A DNA stretch of 64,000 bases from Rutstroemia sp. NJR-2017a BVV2. Lineage: Eukaryota; Ascomycota; Leotiomycetes; Helotiales; Rutstroemiaceae. The position numbers and the translations under genes are program-made. Every line of letters begins with the position of its first letter. Within the stretch, counting starts at the first letter, position 1. Shown piece after piece: positions 42,801 through 54,957 of the stretch. The notes beneath the pieces are model-generated. The model saw nothing but the letters and a program-made list of their open reading frames with translations. It was not told where the DNA came from and did no database searches. The DNA lies in the NCBI GenBank assembly GCA_002946415.1, contig NJPS01000051.1, positions 794,001-858,000 of the forward strand. Direction: 5' to 3'.

Positions 42801-45390
42801 GACTAAGTATGTCCTTACATCCATTCACATCATCGTGTCTGACTAAACGATGCCCCTATAGCTCATAAGATCTAACCCATGAATATCTTGGTTACATGAC
42901 TTCTGAGCAAGCATCGACCAACTGATAAACTCAGTCATCTAAAACGGGGCTGGGAGGCACAGCGATATGCAGCTTATGGGCGAACGCTCTAAAAATACCC
43001 TGGCGACAGGCAACTCCCAGCGGTCCAACTGCTCGACACTCACACTCCTTTTCCCGTCGAACATATTAAAATCACCTTCTAGAAATGAGCAGGACGCCGA
43101 TTCTAGCAGCCCCGTCGCAATGTGCCTCCTGCAGAAACTGTTGCACATCTTCATACCCGCGCGATTACCCACCTCGCAACTCCTCTAAGGGCAGGCCGTC
43201 TCCAACACCCACCCAGCCTTCAGTCAGGCTTACGAACACTCTCCTCTCCTCCACGAAGTAACTTTGCTACAGCGTATACGACCAGGATATGGCTACCTTT
43301 TGCCCCTTTCTACATAATATCGAAGCTTTGTTGCATGTCTCTATAACCGCGCGCAATTCCCGAGATTCTGCTTCGGCCGTATTCTTCATCCCATCTTCTT
43401 CAGACCTCCTGACGCAGAGGGCGCTCGTAAAATATCATACAATGCAGCCAAATTCAACCACTCCGGAGGCCTTGTCCCGGCGCTTGATCTCATGTACACG
43501 GGGCAGTCTCAGCCCTAGAAGTTGGAATCCATGGATGGCGCAATTTGCTGCAAGACATTACCCGTTGATTTCTTCCTCCGGCAGTTCAATATGAGGAATC
43601 TGATTGAATAGTAGAGAGTTTGTTGCATATCTACGTATCCGCGCGCCAGACAGTCGGTTTGTGGTCTTGGGGAGGAAGACTGAATGAGAGGGTGCAGCGT
43701 AGCGTGAGTGAGTTACTGTAGGTTTGTTTCCATCCTGGCGATGTCCATGGTTGGTATGCGACCGTGGAGAAAGGCGTTCGATGAAGTTTCCATGAATAAT
43801 GGTATGAATAGTTGGAAATGCGAGTAGAAGTGGTTGGGCAAACAGGTAAGTACTCGCGCGCGTAAAATTCCCCAAACATACAGGTTGGCGCCGGCACATA
43901 AAAAGATCATTTAGAACCAACCATTCAAATCGAACTATATATCATGCGAAGCAGCACCTCCAAATATTGCACTCTTTTTTCGAAATGAAGTAAGTTCCTT
44001 GGATAATCAAACTTTACACTATACATTTTGTTGCTCATCTATCATGTCGTTGGCGTTTTGTGCACCTTTTGGTGAGGATCTCTGATTGGACGGGATAACT
44101 CGTTGGTTTTCTTTCAATTACTGTATTCGTGGTTCTGTTCCGAGTCCCCTGCATTTAGTCCGATGCAGCAAATTTGATGTAACGTCATGCCGAAGCGGCA
44201 CTCATTTGATTCGCTGTGATTTACGATGGGTCTCGGTGTTTGTTCACTTAATGCAACTTTGCTTGAGAGACATTTTGGTTCCCAACATCTTAAGACCAAC
44301 GGTAGGTGTTTTTCTGGTTTGTTATGCTGGCTCAATTCCGGTGAAACTCTGGTTGGTGGCTGATTGATTGTTTTTGGTTGTTCTTGCATGTCGTAGTTGG
44401 AGTTGGTGTTTGGAAATTCTGCATCTTGCTTCGTTGGGTGGTTTATGGTTCGATTTTGAATTTTCGAGCAAGAAGTGTTGCTTGTCTCATTCTGCGGTTG
44501 GTTTTTGGAGGTTGTTTGGAGGTTTCTCACTGGATGGCATTCGATGAAGTGCTTGCTCTATCCGGGGTGAGGGTTGCATGTGAATGCTGTGGCATGTTGC
44601 ATATGCTATGTTGGTGTTTGCAAGTTCACTCCAATCTCTCCCCGGGCGTAGAACAGGCTCTGATCTGAATGCTATGTTGCATATCTCATTCTACAGTTGG
44701 TGTTTGAATACTCATTATCCATACTTGCTTGATTGGAAGGTATCTTCGTCGTCTGTGATTGTTGCATATCTCATTCTGCAGTTGGTATTCGGAGCTCCAA
44801 TGGTATGTCGCTGGGCTTAACTTCATCTGGTTGAGATATCCGAGTAGTGCTCCAAGGCCTATTGCTGTTAATGGTTTTATGAATGTTGCATATCTGATGG
44901 ACTGTTGGTATTTCAAGGTTCTTCATCACTGTCTTGATGAACTCGCCTGGTTTACATATCAAAGTGAATGGATTGGTCTGGCCGCGCCAGTCTCCGTAGG
45001 AAAGTTGCACATCTCATTTGGGAATAACCCCGGTGGACGTGGAAACCTTACACACTTAGACACTACGACCTTTATTCTCACATCCCTACTATCTAGAATT
45101 TGTCCATCCATATGCCTCTTGTTGCACGTCTCATATGTTGTTGGTGTTTGATGTTTCTACAGCAACCTTTCATGATTGGAACTGCAGTATATTCGTGCAG
45201 AGGGTCGCATCATGGCTCGCATGAACGTTCTACTAGGGATCTATGTTGCATGTCTTATTTTCTGTTGGTGTTTGGAAATTGTTCGCTAGCCCTCAATCAC
45301 TGGTTGCATGTCGATACTACCGCCGTCATCAATCAATAAAAGCTTCCGCCGCGTGCACGAATGCTGTATGTCTCGTTCTCCACTTGTTTG
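39845..45390 (+). repeat. array of a plus-strand GTTGCAT motif with unrelated spacers
   Basis: The exact core GTTGCA occurs on the plus strand at 39845, 41017, 41184, 41357, 41556, 41966, 42132, 42607, 43140, 43330, 43622, 44573, 44596, 44676, 44761, 44885, 45004, 45121, 45245 and 45303; the reverse complement was noticed only twice. Near-copies are at 42717, 44030, 44384, 44477 and 45364. The core usually continues as TATC or TGTC plus a block-specific extension: TATTTTCCCTGCC (41-42 kb), TACATACCCGCGCG (42.6-43.6 kb), or TCATTCTGCAG then TTGGTGTTTGGA (44.4-45.4 kb). Spacers are mostly 60-475 bp and do not resemble each other. The motif falls in different reading frames and no coding exon chain covers it. 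Function unknown: a decayed minisatellite, a long non-coding RNA with repeated protein-binding sites, or a DNA-binding-site cluster are all possible. Confidence 0.8.
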
Positions 45391-47596
45391 CTCTATCCTC
45401 CGAGCAATCTGATAACCACTGAAACGCAGTCATTCATCTTTCAAAAGGGAAAACCATGCTGTAGCTGCTGTTCCAGGTAACACTCTACCGACACAACTCT
45501 TCTCAGATACCTACATATAGCGAAGTGGCCTAGGGAACTGATAGATGTATGATCTCATAAACATATTCACATGACTAAATCTTCGCCATACAAGCTTCAA
45601 AACATAGCTAATGTTTTCCTTCTATTCCTATGGTAAATTAAATGCTATCTCTTCATGCCCAATACGATTGGGAGATGGGAGTGTCCCCTTACGCTAGACT
45701 TATGTTACGTGATGACGCTACGTATCCCCTTCAACCCATCCACATCTACCTTAGTAAACCTTTTTCCAATGAGCGCCGAACTGTGATTCCTCAACAAGTG
45801 ATCTAAGAGGTCCCTTTTCAAAGCAAAGAACCTTTGGTGTATCCATATTGGGAATATCTAGACTCCGTCAAGGTCGCTATGTCTGTATCCTCATTTCGCC
45901 GAGTACATAGATGATAGTCATAGTGATCGAAAATATACAATTGATAGAAAGAGAATTCACAGCTCGAGTTCTATATGAAAAAGGCGGAAAGACCAAAGCG
46001 TATACTCCTGGGGTACAAAGGTGAGTATGGATCGACTCAGAATGGTAGAATGACACCCCGATAATGCCATCCAGGACGAATAACTGAACCGGCAGAACCA
46101 GCTTTTGTGGAAGATTTATGAAGTGTCAGAGCTTGACTGTATACACGGCGAACTTCACAGATTGAAGACAAAGCTGAAGGAAAAGGCTACCTTTCAGATA
46201 AAGAAGCGTCCCACTCGAAAGAACCTGTTCTACATTAAGTTTACATAGGCGCTGTAAGAGCGAATTTCAGGTACGAATCACTTGTCTAGAAATCCCTGGA
46301 GCCTCAGTATCGCTCCATATTCTTGAGCTCGAAGCTAAATGCAGCACGAAAGATCCAACACGACGTTGAGCATCACGTGAGGATATTAGGTATGTATCAT
46401 GAACTCTTCAGTCGCTCCTACCTCCCCTAATAGACTTTGCCTTCCTTATCTCAACTACTCGAATTGGCAAGGCTTTAGTCCAAGTTCGCATCCTTCGTTC
46501 TTCATTTCACAGATGCACTAACATCGCGCATTCAACAACGAGAATCTAGATTGCTTCCTCCTTTTGCCTGCATTAGAACGAACCGAGCAAGATGCGAAGT
46601 CGGAAGATTGCCAAATTCCACTCTCATTTCCTCTTGGCTCACGCATCGCCAAGTACTGCGATCACCATGTCATCCGGTGTGAGCTTAACAGAAGGCACGT
46701 CAAAAAGCAGCCAGCCAACCCCTTTCGCATGCACATAGCCGCCTTACAGTAGCTGCAGACTTCTGCAAACTTCTGCAGCGTGCATATTCAACCACGTTCC
46801 CCGTTGTCGAGGCTTAATCGCTCCTCGTTTCGAAACCGCCACCGTACTGTATCAAGAAATCTTCGGTGAAGTTTCAGATAGCAACTGCATGTTGGGATAT
46901 GCAGACCAGCCTTCCGGTTTTCCAATAATATCATCCCCAGGTCACATGTTAATCCTTCGATACCCCAGTTGACCCCGCTGTCCTCCCACCTTCTCTCTCT
47001 CCTCTATCGGATCCTCTCCGAATGGCACTGTCGCCACTATATTCCTTCCTGATAAGTCTAGATCTTTGGTATTCATTTCCAAGTGTAGTATACGCCTTTC
47101 GTACTAAAAGGGGTCCGACGATCCCAAAGACTGCAGCATCGCCCCTCTTTCCAGCCTCAACGGTTCATCCTTCCAGAACCCAAGTCATGCACGCAACCAG
47201 TCGGAAAGCATGAAACTCTTCATGATTTTCATCGAGGGTTCCCAAAGGAAAAAAGTACGTCCACCAGGAAGGGCTGCGGCATGACCCCGGTCGCATTACC
47301 AATCACCACACGGAGCTTTTTTTTTTTTCACAACGTCCATTCGCAATGCAATGCTTGTGCACAAGCACAGCACAGCACATATCCCGAGCCCCCCCGGCAG
47401 TCATTCCAAGTTCGCTGAATTATCCACCGCTAGCCCGCTCCGCCCCACCCTCTCATACCCACCGGCTTTCCACCCAAGAAATTCGTTACCCATTCCATAA
47501 TTAACCTTCTTTGCACCCATGCCCCTTCCATGTCAAGCCCTTCCACACCTTCTGGGCCAGTGCTCGCTTGCTGTTTTGCTTTTGGCTGCTCGCGCC

Positions 47597-47620
47597 TTGC
47601 TTGCTTGCTTGCTTGCTTGC
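47597..47620. repeat. (TTGC)n microsatellite
   Basis: About six TTGC units in a row. Confidence 0.9.
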
Positions 47621-48321
47621 CTTACGGTCATGCGGTGCGCGATTTAATCCCAGCCACCCCAGCCTTGCATCCCCTCATGTTCCATCCCCTCTGAACCAAA
47701 CATCCAGTCCCAACACCCAGGACGAAGACGACCACGACCAAAACCACGACCACGATCAGGACCGACGGCGCTTAAACGCCCTGACACTGACAAACAGACA
47801 AACAGGCTAAAAGGCAACGACACAGGACCCTGAATGTATGCCCAAGTAAGCGAGCCACCTTGCCCAAAGATGCTAAAACCACACTACAGTACAAGCAAGC
47901 AACAAGCAACAGAATGGAAGAAATAACATACTCTGTACAGCAACATAACTGGGTCCGGAAAAACACTCCCCTTCTTCTTGCGATCCACTCCATCTGCTTC
48001 ATCTCATTTTTCTTCCCTTCCTTCTAGAACAGGACTAAGAGATCACAGTTTCGCGGGTTAAAGAGGCAAGAGATGGAGACTCGCAAAGGCAGCAACTTAT
48101 CACGGACCATCTCCTGTATGTATCGACAAAGTCTCCATCTTGCTGCATGCATGTTCCTTCGTGCTGTTTGTTGCTCGCGTGCCAGGTAGATATTCCAGAA
48201 GGCCGCATGGAAGGCCGCATCTCGTGAAGACCATGTGCCTGCCTGTCTGCCAGCTAGTTTATCATGTGCTTCTTCACACCGCTTCGATGGATGGGATGGG
48301 ATGGGATGAGTAGGTAGCTGA

Positions 48322-48345
48322 ATGATGATGATGATGATGATGATG
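48322..48345. repeat. (ATG)n microsatellite
   Basis: Eight ATG units. Confidence 0.9.
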
Positions 48346-51211
48346 CTGCTGTTCCTTCTACCAAGTACGACGTATTGTAGCCTGCCGTCCCGGATCCTGA
48401 GACAAACAGGAAAGTGTTGGGAGGAGCGGGGATGAATGACAACAGCACGGCTGGAAATAGACACGGTAAGTTTAAGTCAACTAAGTTGAGCAGGTTTAGA
48501 TTGTCAAGCAAATTGTCTACCGGAGATGGCTTGCTTTACGTCTCGTCAGGAGCTTCCACATTGGTACGTACGGTACTAGAACGTGATAGCTTACGGAGTA
48601 CTTCGTACACTGCTTGTACAAGTACGGGTCTCTCTGTATTGCAATTGCTTAAGATTTACATGACATTTAGTCATTCCATTCCCAGTCGGGGAGTTCCGCC
48701 CCCTGTATGTGCTTGCTTGTGACATGTGTACAAGGCTCAGCACTATGCAGCACCGGTAGCTAACTTATTACGCACGAGAAAAGTTTATTGTATGGGATTT
48801 CGTCATTGCTTTTGGATTTATTCGGAGCCGCTTTCTACAATAGAGAGTTCTGAGATCTTGGATGGCATGCCATGCCATGTCATGCCATCCATCCATAATA
48901 CGGCCGGCCGCAAGTTGACTCAAGGAAATTACTTACCTTAACTTATTTACAGAGTCTGGATTTCACATTTCAATTTCACATGCTCAAAACTACTGTAGAA
49001 TCTGCGGAGCGAGGGGAGATGAGATGCGATTCGATACCAGTGCTGGGGCTTTTCGGTCCGTGATTACCACATAGTTCGTTACGCCTGTTGCGCATTGCGA
49101 GTCGCGAGTGAGTAGACCGAGGTTGGACGGCTAATTGCCTTCGTACTTACTGTATTTCTTTGGTGGACGGACGGACTAATAGTACTGTGTTCTGGATTGA
49201 TTAGATGAATCTACGGAGTACTACCATTTACCTAGTTCTATTGCCGAAGAGTAGTTTCGGCGAAAAGAAATGCTGAGGAAAAAGGGTCCAATATTAGTTG
49301 TCGTATACACTACTCCAACTACCACAATAGACAGCGGGTAGACGTAGTGCCACTGTGGCAGTAATAATATGCTCATGTATTATTACTCCCGAGTACGTAC
49401 TGTCACCGTTGACTTTTCCCGTCTCTTCCAGGCGGGCTCAGCCAGCGCGGTGGGTTTGCGTTACCGTACCGTAGGTTAGGTTAGTATGCATATAGGGTCC
49501 ACGACGGATCTGGGATTGTCCTTGTTGTCGCCCCCGACATAGTCGTTGCTGCGACATCGGTTCTCTCTTCGTCCATCCCTTCCTGTTTCCTCGGTACTTG
49601 CATTTTATTGAGCTCCCGAGATGAAATGCCGGGATGGAGTGGAGTGGGACGGATGGAAGATGGAGAGAGGAGAGCCACGCTAGAGGCTACAGTGGAGAGA
49701 GATCTTTCCTCGATGCTCGACTTCGAGCGAACGATTGAACGGATTCTTCACTCCCCTCTCTCTTCCTCTCTCATTTCTCCCAAAAACTCAATCGAGAATC
49801 TCCACCCCATCCCACCCCACCCCGCAGATCTCTCTGTCAATCTCAAGCTCTCCAACCCACCTCTGAAATCTCCCTTCCACCAAGCAAGTAATAAAACCTT
49901 CCTGTATTTTGCCCCTCTTCATGCGAACGAGCAAGCATCGACGAAACTCTAAACTCGCTCATACAACGTAAGCCAAGACTTTGTGTTTTTGTGTTTGTTT
50001 TGTCTGAGATGCATGCGCAGAGAGAGCTGTGCTGTAGGGTTGAGCTGCAGCTGGCGGGTTAGCTAGCTAGCTATCAAACGGTACAATAGAGTTTGTTTCT
50101 TTTGCTACGACCGTTGCATAACTGCACGGCCAAGTAAGCAAGTACCATCATATTTCGATGGGAATTGTGCGCAGTGTGATAAAATACGCGGGTGATACAC
50201 ATCATAGGTAGAATGGTAAGTGCACATCAACGGCAACTCTAAAAGAAACAGCAAGGTATAAATAAGGTTCAACTCCGTATCAACTCTGGGGTGACGGGTT
50301 GTCGACAGCTTTTATATGTAAGAGTGATGACTTTTCCATCACAATACTGTCCTGTACAGTACATTCGCGGGTCGGTATGCATGTCATGTCATATCATGTT
50401 CGGGAACTCGAGCTTAATGGAAGGGTCAACGTCGGAGAGAGGTCGTCATCGAGGTTTGAGGGCCGTCATCTGAAGATTGTGTCATCGATGTCTTGTCATG
50501 GCGATGTCGATGCGATGTAGAATTGAGGGAGAAGGAGAGGGGATAGATACGCGTGATGGAGGTGAGAGTTGTGATAGGTATGATGTGATGATCTACTCGC
50601 CGGTAACGTAGCATGACCGGACACATATGGAGAATTGACTTCGAGGTGAGACCACATCTCCTCTCTTTCCATCCTATCCATTACCCAGCTAGATCTATCA
50701 ATGCATCCATCCATCAATCGAAAGTAGCGTCAGACCCAGCACCAACACAACGGAACCCCCTCCCCTCTCAAAAATCATATCCTCCAACCTGTGGTTACAC
50801 CAACTAATCCAAGACCGAGACCAAGACCCCGACCCCAGACCTCCTTCGACCTCACCGCTGCACCATCTACGAAGATACTGACTGTAGTGGTAATCGTGGC
50901 CATGGCCATGGTCCACCGACCAGTACTGTATACAGAATTAGAAACACACGACGCGAATAACATGGGGAAACCTTGTCTGTCATCTCTGGGCCATACCATG
51001 TCATATCCTACTTCTGTCTGTCTGTCTATTCAGGTAGGAAGTAAGCAATTCAATTCGCACGCTTCTGTAATTATGGTTAAACTCCGTATAACTCAGGTCA
51101 GGCCGTACTCGTACAGTACATCTAGCCGCCGAAAACACCCTACACGAAAACAGATACACTGGAGAAGAACCTCCGTCCCGTCCGCCCCTCTCCACCAACA
51201 ACACGACTCAA

Positions 51212-51233
51212 TCCAACTCAACTCAACTCAACT
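51212..51233. repeat. (CAACT)n microsatellite
   Basis: Four to five CAACT units. Confidence 0.85.
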
Positions 51234-51812
51234 GAATTCGGCACCGAAACTCCTCCCTCGTGACCTCCGTCCCACAGTACCTGGCCAGTACAGCACGTGG
51301 CGAAAAGTAAAGCTGCGCTTGCTGCGGCTGAGCTAGGTGACTCCCAGTACAGTACCTGTCTGTCTCTCTCTACCTGTACTCTACACCCATATCTGTCTCA
51401 CGGCTATTCTCTGGCTGTGTCAGCCACCCCTCCAGCGCAGCAATGAACATGTGGAGAATTCCACCTTGTAGTTACATTATAGCAATTAGTAACTTCTAAG
51501 GGTCCCCTAGGGCCTGAGCTGAAAGGGCCCTGATTCAGATTTGCCAGATGCAGATTTGCGATTCAGATTCGAAACGAAAAAGGAAAATATATTTATTACC
51601 CGTTTAAGAAGAACCAAATCGAGTATGAAAATTGTTACTGTAAATGGGAGGCTCAGAGTAGATTAAATTCATCCAGTCACGCAATTGATTCATTACATAC
51701 ATACATCCATACAGTACTCGACTCCACTCAACACCCCCGCCCCGCCAAAGCACGAGGGGTAAAGCAGAGAGAGAGAGGAACTGAACTGACTCCATAGAGA
51801 GCAGAGAGATTG

Positions 51813-51870
51813 TCACTTTCACTTTCACTTTCACCATCATCACCATCATCACCATCATCACCATCATCAC
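51813..51870. repeat. compound microsatellite
   Basis: Three CACTTT units followed directly by about four CCATCATCA units. Confidence 0.9.
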
Positions 51871-52649
51871 AGTCCATCCTCATAAATATCCAACCCGACA
51901 TCCGTACACATTGCACTGTAAACAATCAATCAATCATTCCATTCCATAACAAGGATTATTCTGAAGCTTTTCCATTTCTCTCCGCCCACCCAAGCTTTCC
52001 CATTTTCCCATAGATACACCAATTGAATTTCCAATTTCCCTCCCAAGTTCCCAAAGTCTATAGAGTAAATAGTGAGCTGCGCTGAGCCAAAAGCATAAAC
52101 TCCTGTCCTCTTCGCTGATAAACGCCTCCCTTATGGGATACTATGTATAGAATAGTAAAAGCAAGCAAAGTATGTAAAAAGGCAATGACGGAAAATATGA
52201 AAAAGAAACGCTGCACTTTTTTTTGGTAGTCAAGGGAAAGAAAAGCAAAGAATTAAGGACATTTGTAGCAAAAAACGGTATACTGAAAAAAGCAAACAAT
52301 GGCTGATACATTATGCACTGCATTGATCCAACATGTTGGAGCAAATGCTTGTGTGTATGCAATGACCACCAGAATTTGACATTGAACAATCGTTGCAGTT
52401 CTAATCCCTCGGTCCAAATCGATCTATTCCCGCGGGTATAATCTTTCAATATCATTTGAAAATGATTCGAAACTCCGCCCAATGCATAATTTTTTGTTTC
52501 GATAACGCCCGTCGCAAGTTGAAAAAGGGTGCGACTCTTTTTCAAGGAATTCGTAACTCATGAAAGTGTCGTTGTTGAGAGGTGTTCGGCATAAAAGCCT
52601 ATATGTTGTGGTGTGATTTCGGAGATGATCGGAACGTAGAGATCGTAGA

Positions 52650-54957
52650 TTACAGCAAGCCTTCTTCGCCGATCCCAGGTAACCCTGGAATGACTCCCAG
52701 ACCAGCCAATCCAGCAGCGGCTAAATGATTGTTCAATTTCAGGTCAGGATCGCACGGTGGTGAATGTTGTTTGTGCTAGAATTGGTTAGCCGAGGTAGTC
52801 CGGATGGAAGAATTTCAAAATACTAACATATTTGAGGCCGTTAAGATTCTTATATCGCTTGCCACAGAAATCACACTTGTATGGCTTCTCTCTTTCCATC
52901 CCTTCTGTGCCTGAGTATGGAATCGAAGTTTCTGGGTTGACAATTGAGAAGGTACCGTCGCCGTTTTCATGTAACTGTTGGGTTTGGTGACCGTGCGTCT
53001 TGTGGTACCTGGAAAATTATTAATTAGCAAAACCCCCACCATGTGCACAGATGTACATACTTGAGACCGTTCTGGTTCTTGTAAGCCTTCTCACATCCAA
53101 TAACTGGACATCTGAAAGGTTTATGCTCCTCTCCCATCATCATTCCGGTTGGATCTCCCATTCCGTTCATGCTAGCCATCAATTGTTGTTGCTGGTAAGC
53201 TCTCATTAAATCGGCATTATTGGCAAATTGTCCCTGTCCCAAGCCAAACTGAGCAAATTGCTGTTGTAGAGCTCTTTGATTGTTGAAACCACCATTTGGA
53301 CTATACAGTCTCTTGGCTGGCTCGTCAATACATAAATCCAGCCCAAGATCGTTCCCACCATAATTAAATGGGAACTTCATACTATTCATGTTCATATTCC
53401 TATTTCCCATATTCATGTTCATAGGCATACTAGTGAAATCTGAATCCATCTCGGAAGGAGTGCCGGGAGCCGAGGTATCTGGTGAGAATGTCTGTGATTG
53501 TTGCATGGGTTGCGCGGTGAGTGTTGGCGTGTTGACGGAAGAGACGGTGGGATTGTTTTGGAATCCAAAACCCGAGGTTGCTGGGGTAGTTGGCTGTGAG
53601 GTTCGAAGTCCAGAATGCTGCATATTAGAGTTAAGGTTGAGGGTCGGTCTCGGTCGTTGTCCAAACATCGACTGCTGCGCCGCTTGTACAGGTTGATGGT
53701 GATTCTGAGGCTGTATGGGGGCGTCTGCAGCCGTGTCCATTGGGCCTATAGCATCATCCATTTCCATATCCTCCACTCCATCCATCTCATCGCCGGCACC
53801 CTGGCCATTCTTCTGCACGGGGGTAGCTGGATGTGAACGCTGTTGCTGGCGCATTAGTTGGATTCCTCCTACGCTAGCACCAGCTTGTGGCATTTGTAAT
53901 CCCGAAGGCCGAGGATGTTGCGACGGCTGGGTTTGTTGCTGCTGAGCTTGCTGTGGCACAGTTGTCACGGGTTGCGATGCCATAGCTGCCCTGTTGTTGG
54001 CCGTGGAGTTTTCCCGAGCTCGTACAATTTGTGAGGTGCTTCGTAGTGATTGTGGGGTTTGTTGCGCATGAGACTCCTCATAATGTTGTAGGAGATCATG
54101 TAGTGTAGGTAATGTGTTGCCACAACATGAGAAATCTCTCATGAAATTTGCCTCGAGCTTAGGAAGGTATGAAGAAGAGTGGTATGACGGCGATTGGTAA
54201 GGAAACGGCGAGGTGCCTGCCATAATTATGCTGTAAAATTGTCAGCTTTGAAAAATAAATAGGTGTGAGTTGTGGCGCGCCCCGCAGTGAAGTCGAGGGC
54301 GCTGAACATTGCTTTCTGCGTGGGGGATTGAATATGCAAATAATAATTTAGTTGAGCTGAAAAGGTTGGTATAACATACTCATCTCGAATCCAGCTCCCT
54401 ACGGAAACGCCTCCCCAACTCATACCTCCTACGAGGCTGCCTGCCAGACTTTCGCGACGAGGACGATCAGCATTATTTCGATTGGGATTGTGCATAGAAA
54501 TAGGTTTCGCCGCTGCAAAGGATTCTTGTCGTGATCTCGACATGTCTGTGTCTCCAAAGGCAGTTCCTGTGGTCATAATTCTCTGTGATGTTCGTGAGTC
54601 AGGATCGAGGAAATTGGAGTTCTTTTTGCCTTGGGACGATGGTGAAGACGAAGCGTTTCTTGTTGGTGTGGCAATGTCTATTGGCGAAGAGGTTGTCGGC
54701 ATGGTACTCGAGTTAACTTGAACCGATAAATTGTAATCACTATCCTCTGGAGTGGTAGGCTGCGAGGAAGTATTAAATGTTTTGGGGGTGTTTTGTTGTT
54801 CGGGGTCAAGTTGTAGATTATTGTCTGCGTCTGCGTCTGTGAATTCGAGGTCGCCTGGAAATAATTCCAAGTCCAAATCGTCAGCGATAGTCGATGTTAT
54901 CGAGGTCGGGTCGCTTCTAGCGGCGTGGGATTGCTTAAACCAATCAGGGAAAGGCAT
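52650..54957 (-). CDS. SFP1: Sfp1-type split C2H2 zinc-finger regulator
   Basis: Four exons: 54957-54380, 54230-53061, 53008-52828 and 52775-52650; 684 aa. Yeast Sfp1 activates ribosomal-protein and ribosome-biogenesis genes downstream of TORC1; this fungal protein has the same paired, separated fingers. Finger 1 is [20 protein letters not shown] (Cys567, Cys572, His585) and finger 2 is [18 protein letters not shown] (Cys628, Cys631, His644). Introns split both fingers just before or after the shared GLKY. An upstream part has [20 protein letters not shown], an N-terminal finger-like segment. The middle is Gln-, Asn/Met- and Ser/Thr-rich. ATG 54957 (MPFPDWFKQ) is the first ATG of the frame, but the frame stays open and coding-like upstream to about 55111 ([10 protein letters not shown]), so another exon may supply the true start. 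Confidence 0.9.

Larger units (their letters stand above)
45391..52649. other. long non-coding stretch
   Basis: About 7.3 kb with no convincing gene. A 54-codon coding-like island lies at 46084-46247 (plus). Pyrimidine-rich tracts near 46975-47010 and 49740-49890 resemble fungal transcription-start regions. Several microsatellites are present. The end adjoins the 3' side of the SFP1-like gene. Long unstructured frames such as 47511-47810 and 50791-51336 are composition artefacts. Confidence 0.5.

Noticed and set aside
44378..45339. Repeated peptide gene suggested by overlapping open frames
   Set aside because: The motif falls in different frames in successive copies, the frames end at unrelated stops, and no exon chain covers them.
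39845..45390. CRISPR array
   Set aside because: Repeats are degenerate, spacers vary from about 60 to over 400 bp, no cas genes are present, and the genome is eukaryotic.
47511..47810. Plus-strand open frame with Leu/Cys-rich then Asp/His-rich parts
   Set aside because: Generated by the (TTGC)n microsatellite and a GAC/CAC-rich tract.
50791..51336. 181-codon plus-strand frame
   Set aside because: Composition follows the repeats CAACT and CCGAGAC. There is no domain and the opposite strand is equally open.
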